Positions 4,263 through 5,063 of a stretch of DNA of 5,063 nt are shown here, one piece after another. The notes under the pieces are model-generated. The model was not told the origin of the DNA. It saw only the letters and a program-made list of their open reading frames with translations, and searched no databases. The stretch lies in NCBI GenBank assembly GCA_028290245.1, contig JAQGKG010000107.1, forward strand, positions 1-5,063. Reading direction: 5' to 3'. The number at the start of each line of letters is the position of its first letter. Positions within the stretch are counted from its first letter, which is position 1. The position numbers and the translations under genes were made by a program. Origin of the DNA: Devosia sp. (GTDB lineage: Bacteria > Pseudomonadota > Alphaproteobacteria > Rhizobiales > Devosiaceae).

Positions 4263-5063
4263 GTGGCCACCCATTCCCTATTCCTGTTGCCAGGCGACGG
4301 CATCGGCACCGAAATCATGGTCGAAGTCGAAAAGCTGATCAGCTGGACCAACAGCGAGCAGCTCACTGACTTCTCGACCGATACTGGCCTTGCCGGCGGC
4401 GCCGCCTATGACAAATATCAGGTCGCCATCACCGACGAAGACACCGAAAAGGCCAAGGCCGCCGACGCGGTGATCTTTGGCGCCGTGGGCGGTCCCAAGT
4501 GGGACAACGTGCCTTATGAGCACCGTCCAGAGGCAGCCCTGCTGCGCCTGCGCAAGGAAATGGCCGTGTTCGCCAACCTGCGCCCCGCCATCTGCTATCC
4601 AGCGCTCGCCGACGCCTCGTCGCTGAAGCGCGAACTGGTCGAGGGCCTCGACATCCTGATCGTGCGCGAACTGACGGGCGGCGTGTACTTCGGTGAGCCC
4701 AAGACCATCACCGACCTTGGCGAAGGCCAGAAGCGCGCCATCGATACCCAGGTCTACGAGACTTACGAAATCGACCGTATCGCCCGCGTTGCGTTCGACC
4801 TGGCCCGCACCCGCAACAACAAGGTGCATTCGGCCGACAAGAAAAATGTCATGAAGTCTGGCGTGCTGTGGGACGAAGTGGTCAAGGGCGTCGGCAAGGA
4901 TTATCCCGATGTCGAGCTGCACCACATCCTGGCCGACAATGCCGCGATGCAGTTGGTGCGTAACCCCAAGCAGTTCGACGTCATGGTCACCGACAACCTG
5001 TTCGGCGACATCCTCAGCGACGTCGCGGCGATGCTCACAGGCTCGCTCGGCATGCTGCCCTCG
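4263..5063 (+). CDS. leuB: 3-isopropylmalate dehydrogenase (5' part, runs off window)
   Basis: LeuB oxidises and decarboxylates (2R,3S)-3-isopropylmalate to 2-oxoisocaproate with NAD+, the third step of leucine biosynthesis, as a cytoplasmic Mg2+/Mn2+-dependent homodimer. 267 codons are visible, against about 360-370 for the family. GDGIG is at residues 11-15. The substrate-binding arginines are Arg97 (LRLRKE), Arg107 (NLRP) and Arg135 (VRELTGG). Tyr142 lies in GGVYFG and the catalytic Lys193 in ADKKNV. The metal-binding aspartates are Asp225 (ADNAAM), Asp249 and Asp253. The segment NLFGDILSDVAAMLTGSLGM (245-264) fits the isocitrate/isopropylmalate dehydrogenase signature. Residue roles follow the well-studied Thermus enzyme. 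The start is GTG with a good GAGGA site. The gene is separated from the CPBP gene by 130 bp holding a repeat and a candidate promoter, so it is probably its own transcription unit. The sequence is of the alphaproteobacterial type and looks intact. Confidence 0.97.
   Translation, partial: MATHSLFLLPGDGIGTEIMVEVEKLISWTNSEQLTDFSTDTGLAGGAAYDKYQVAITDEDTEKAKAADAVIFGAVGGPKWDNVPYEHRPEAALLRLRKEMAVFANLRPAICYPALADASSLKRELVEGLDILIVRELTGGVYFGEPKTITDLGEGQKRAIDTQVYETYEIDRIARVAFDLARTRNNKVHSADKKNVMKSGVLWDEVVKGVGKDYPDVELHHILADNAAMQLVRNPKQFDVMVTDNLFGDILSDVAAMLTGSLGMLPS

Noticed and set aside
4278..4925. 215-codon open frame on the - strand inside leuB
   Set aside because: leuB on the + strand is certain from its motifs. 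The antisense product is a compositional mirror with no family pattern.

Overview
The window reads as chromosomal DNA of a high-GC alphaproteobacterium, most likely a member of the Hyphomicrobiales. A Devosia-like genome is my best guess. The evidence is the rhizobial-type LeuB and DeoD sequences, the GC-rich codon use, and large palindromic repeats in the gaps between genes. The genus is inferred from memory of protein style, not from a database search.

Layout, left to right, with all genes on the + strand: (1) the 3' part of deoD, purine nucleoside phosphorylase (1-434). (2) A 249-bp gap holding a ~103-bp imperfect palindrome (478-580) and a CtrA-box-like inverted repeat (651-666). (3) A gene for an unrecognised four-helix membrane protein with a large periplasmic region (684-2024). 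It overlaps by the four bases ATGA a gene for a membrane-anchored, ClpP/crotonase-fold protein of the COG3904 type (2021-2839). (4) After 76 bp containing a small hairpin and a strong Shine-Dalgarno, a 95-residue cytoplasmic protein of a conserved but uncharacterised family (2916-3203). (5) A 278-bp gap with a ~125-bp nested palindrome (3248-3372), an 8-bp perfect inverted repeat (3393-3415) and a strong hairpin ending 3 bases before the next start codon (3436-3478). (6) A CPBP-family (CAAX/Abi-type) intramembrane metalloprotease (3482-4132). (7) A 130-bp gap with a degenerate rhizobial-type repeat and a candidate promoter. (8) The first 267 codons of leuB, 3-isopropylmalate dehydrogenase, with a GTG start (4263-5063, running off the window).

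The outer genes are housekeeping enzymes (purine salvage, leucine biosynthesis) and look ordinary. The centre is more interesting. A polytopic membrane protein is translationally coupled to a predicted extracytoplasmic serine-hydrolase-fold protein, which suggests a two-component membrane complex, perhaps for proteolysis or protein quality control. No function for this pair can be read from sequence alone. I see no CRISPR array, tRNA, rRNA, insertion sequence or phage gene. The three larger gaps each carry a different palindromic repeat.
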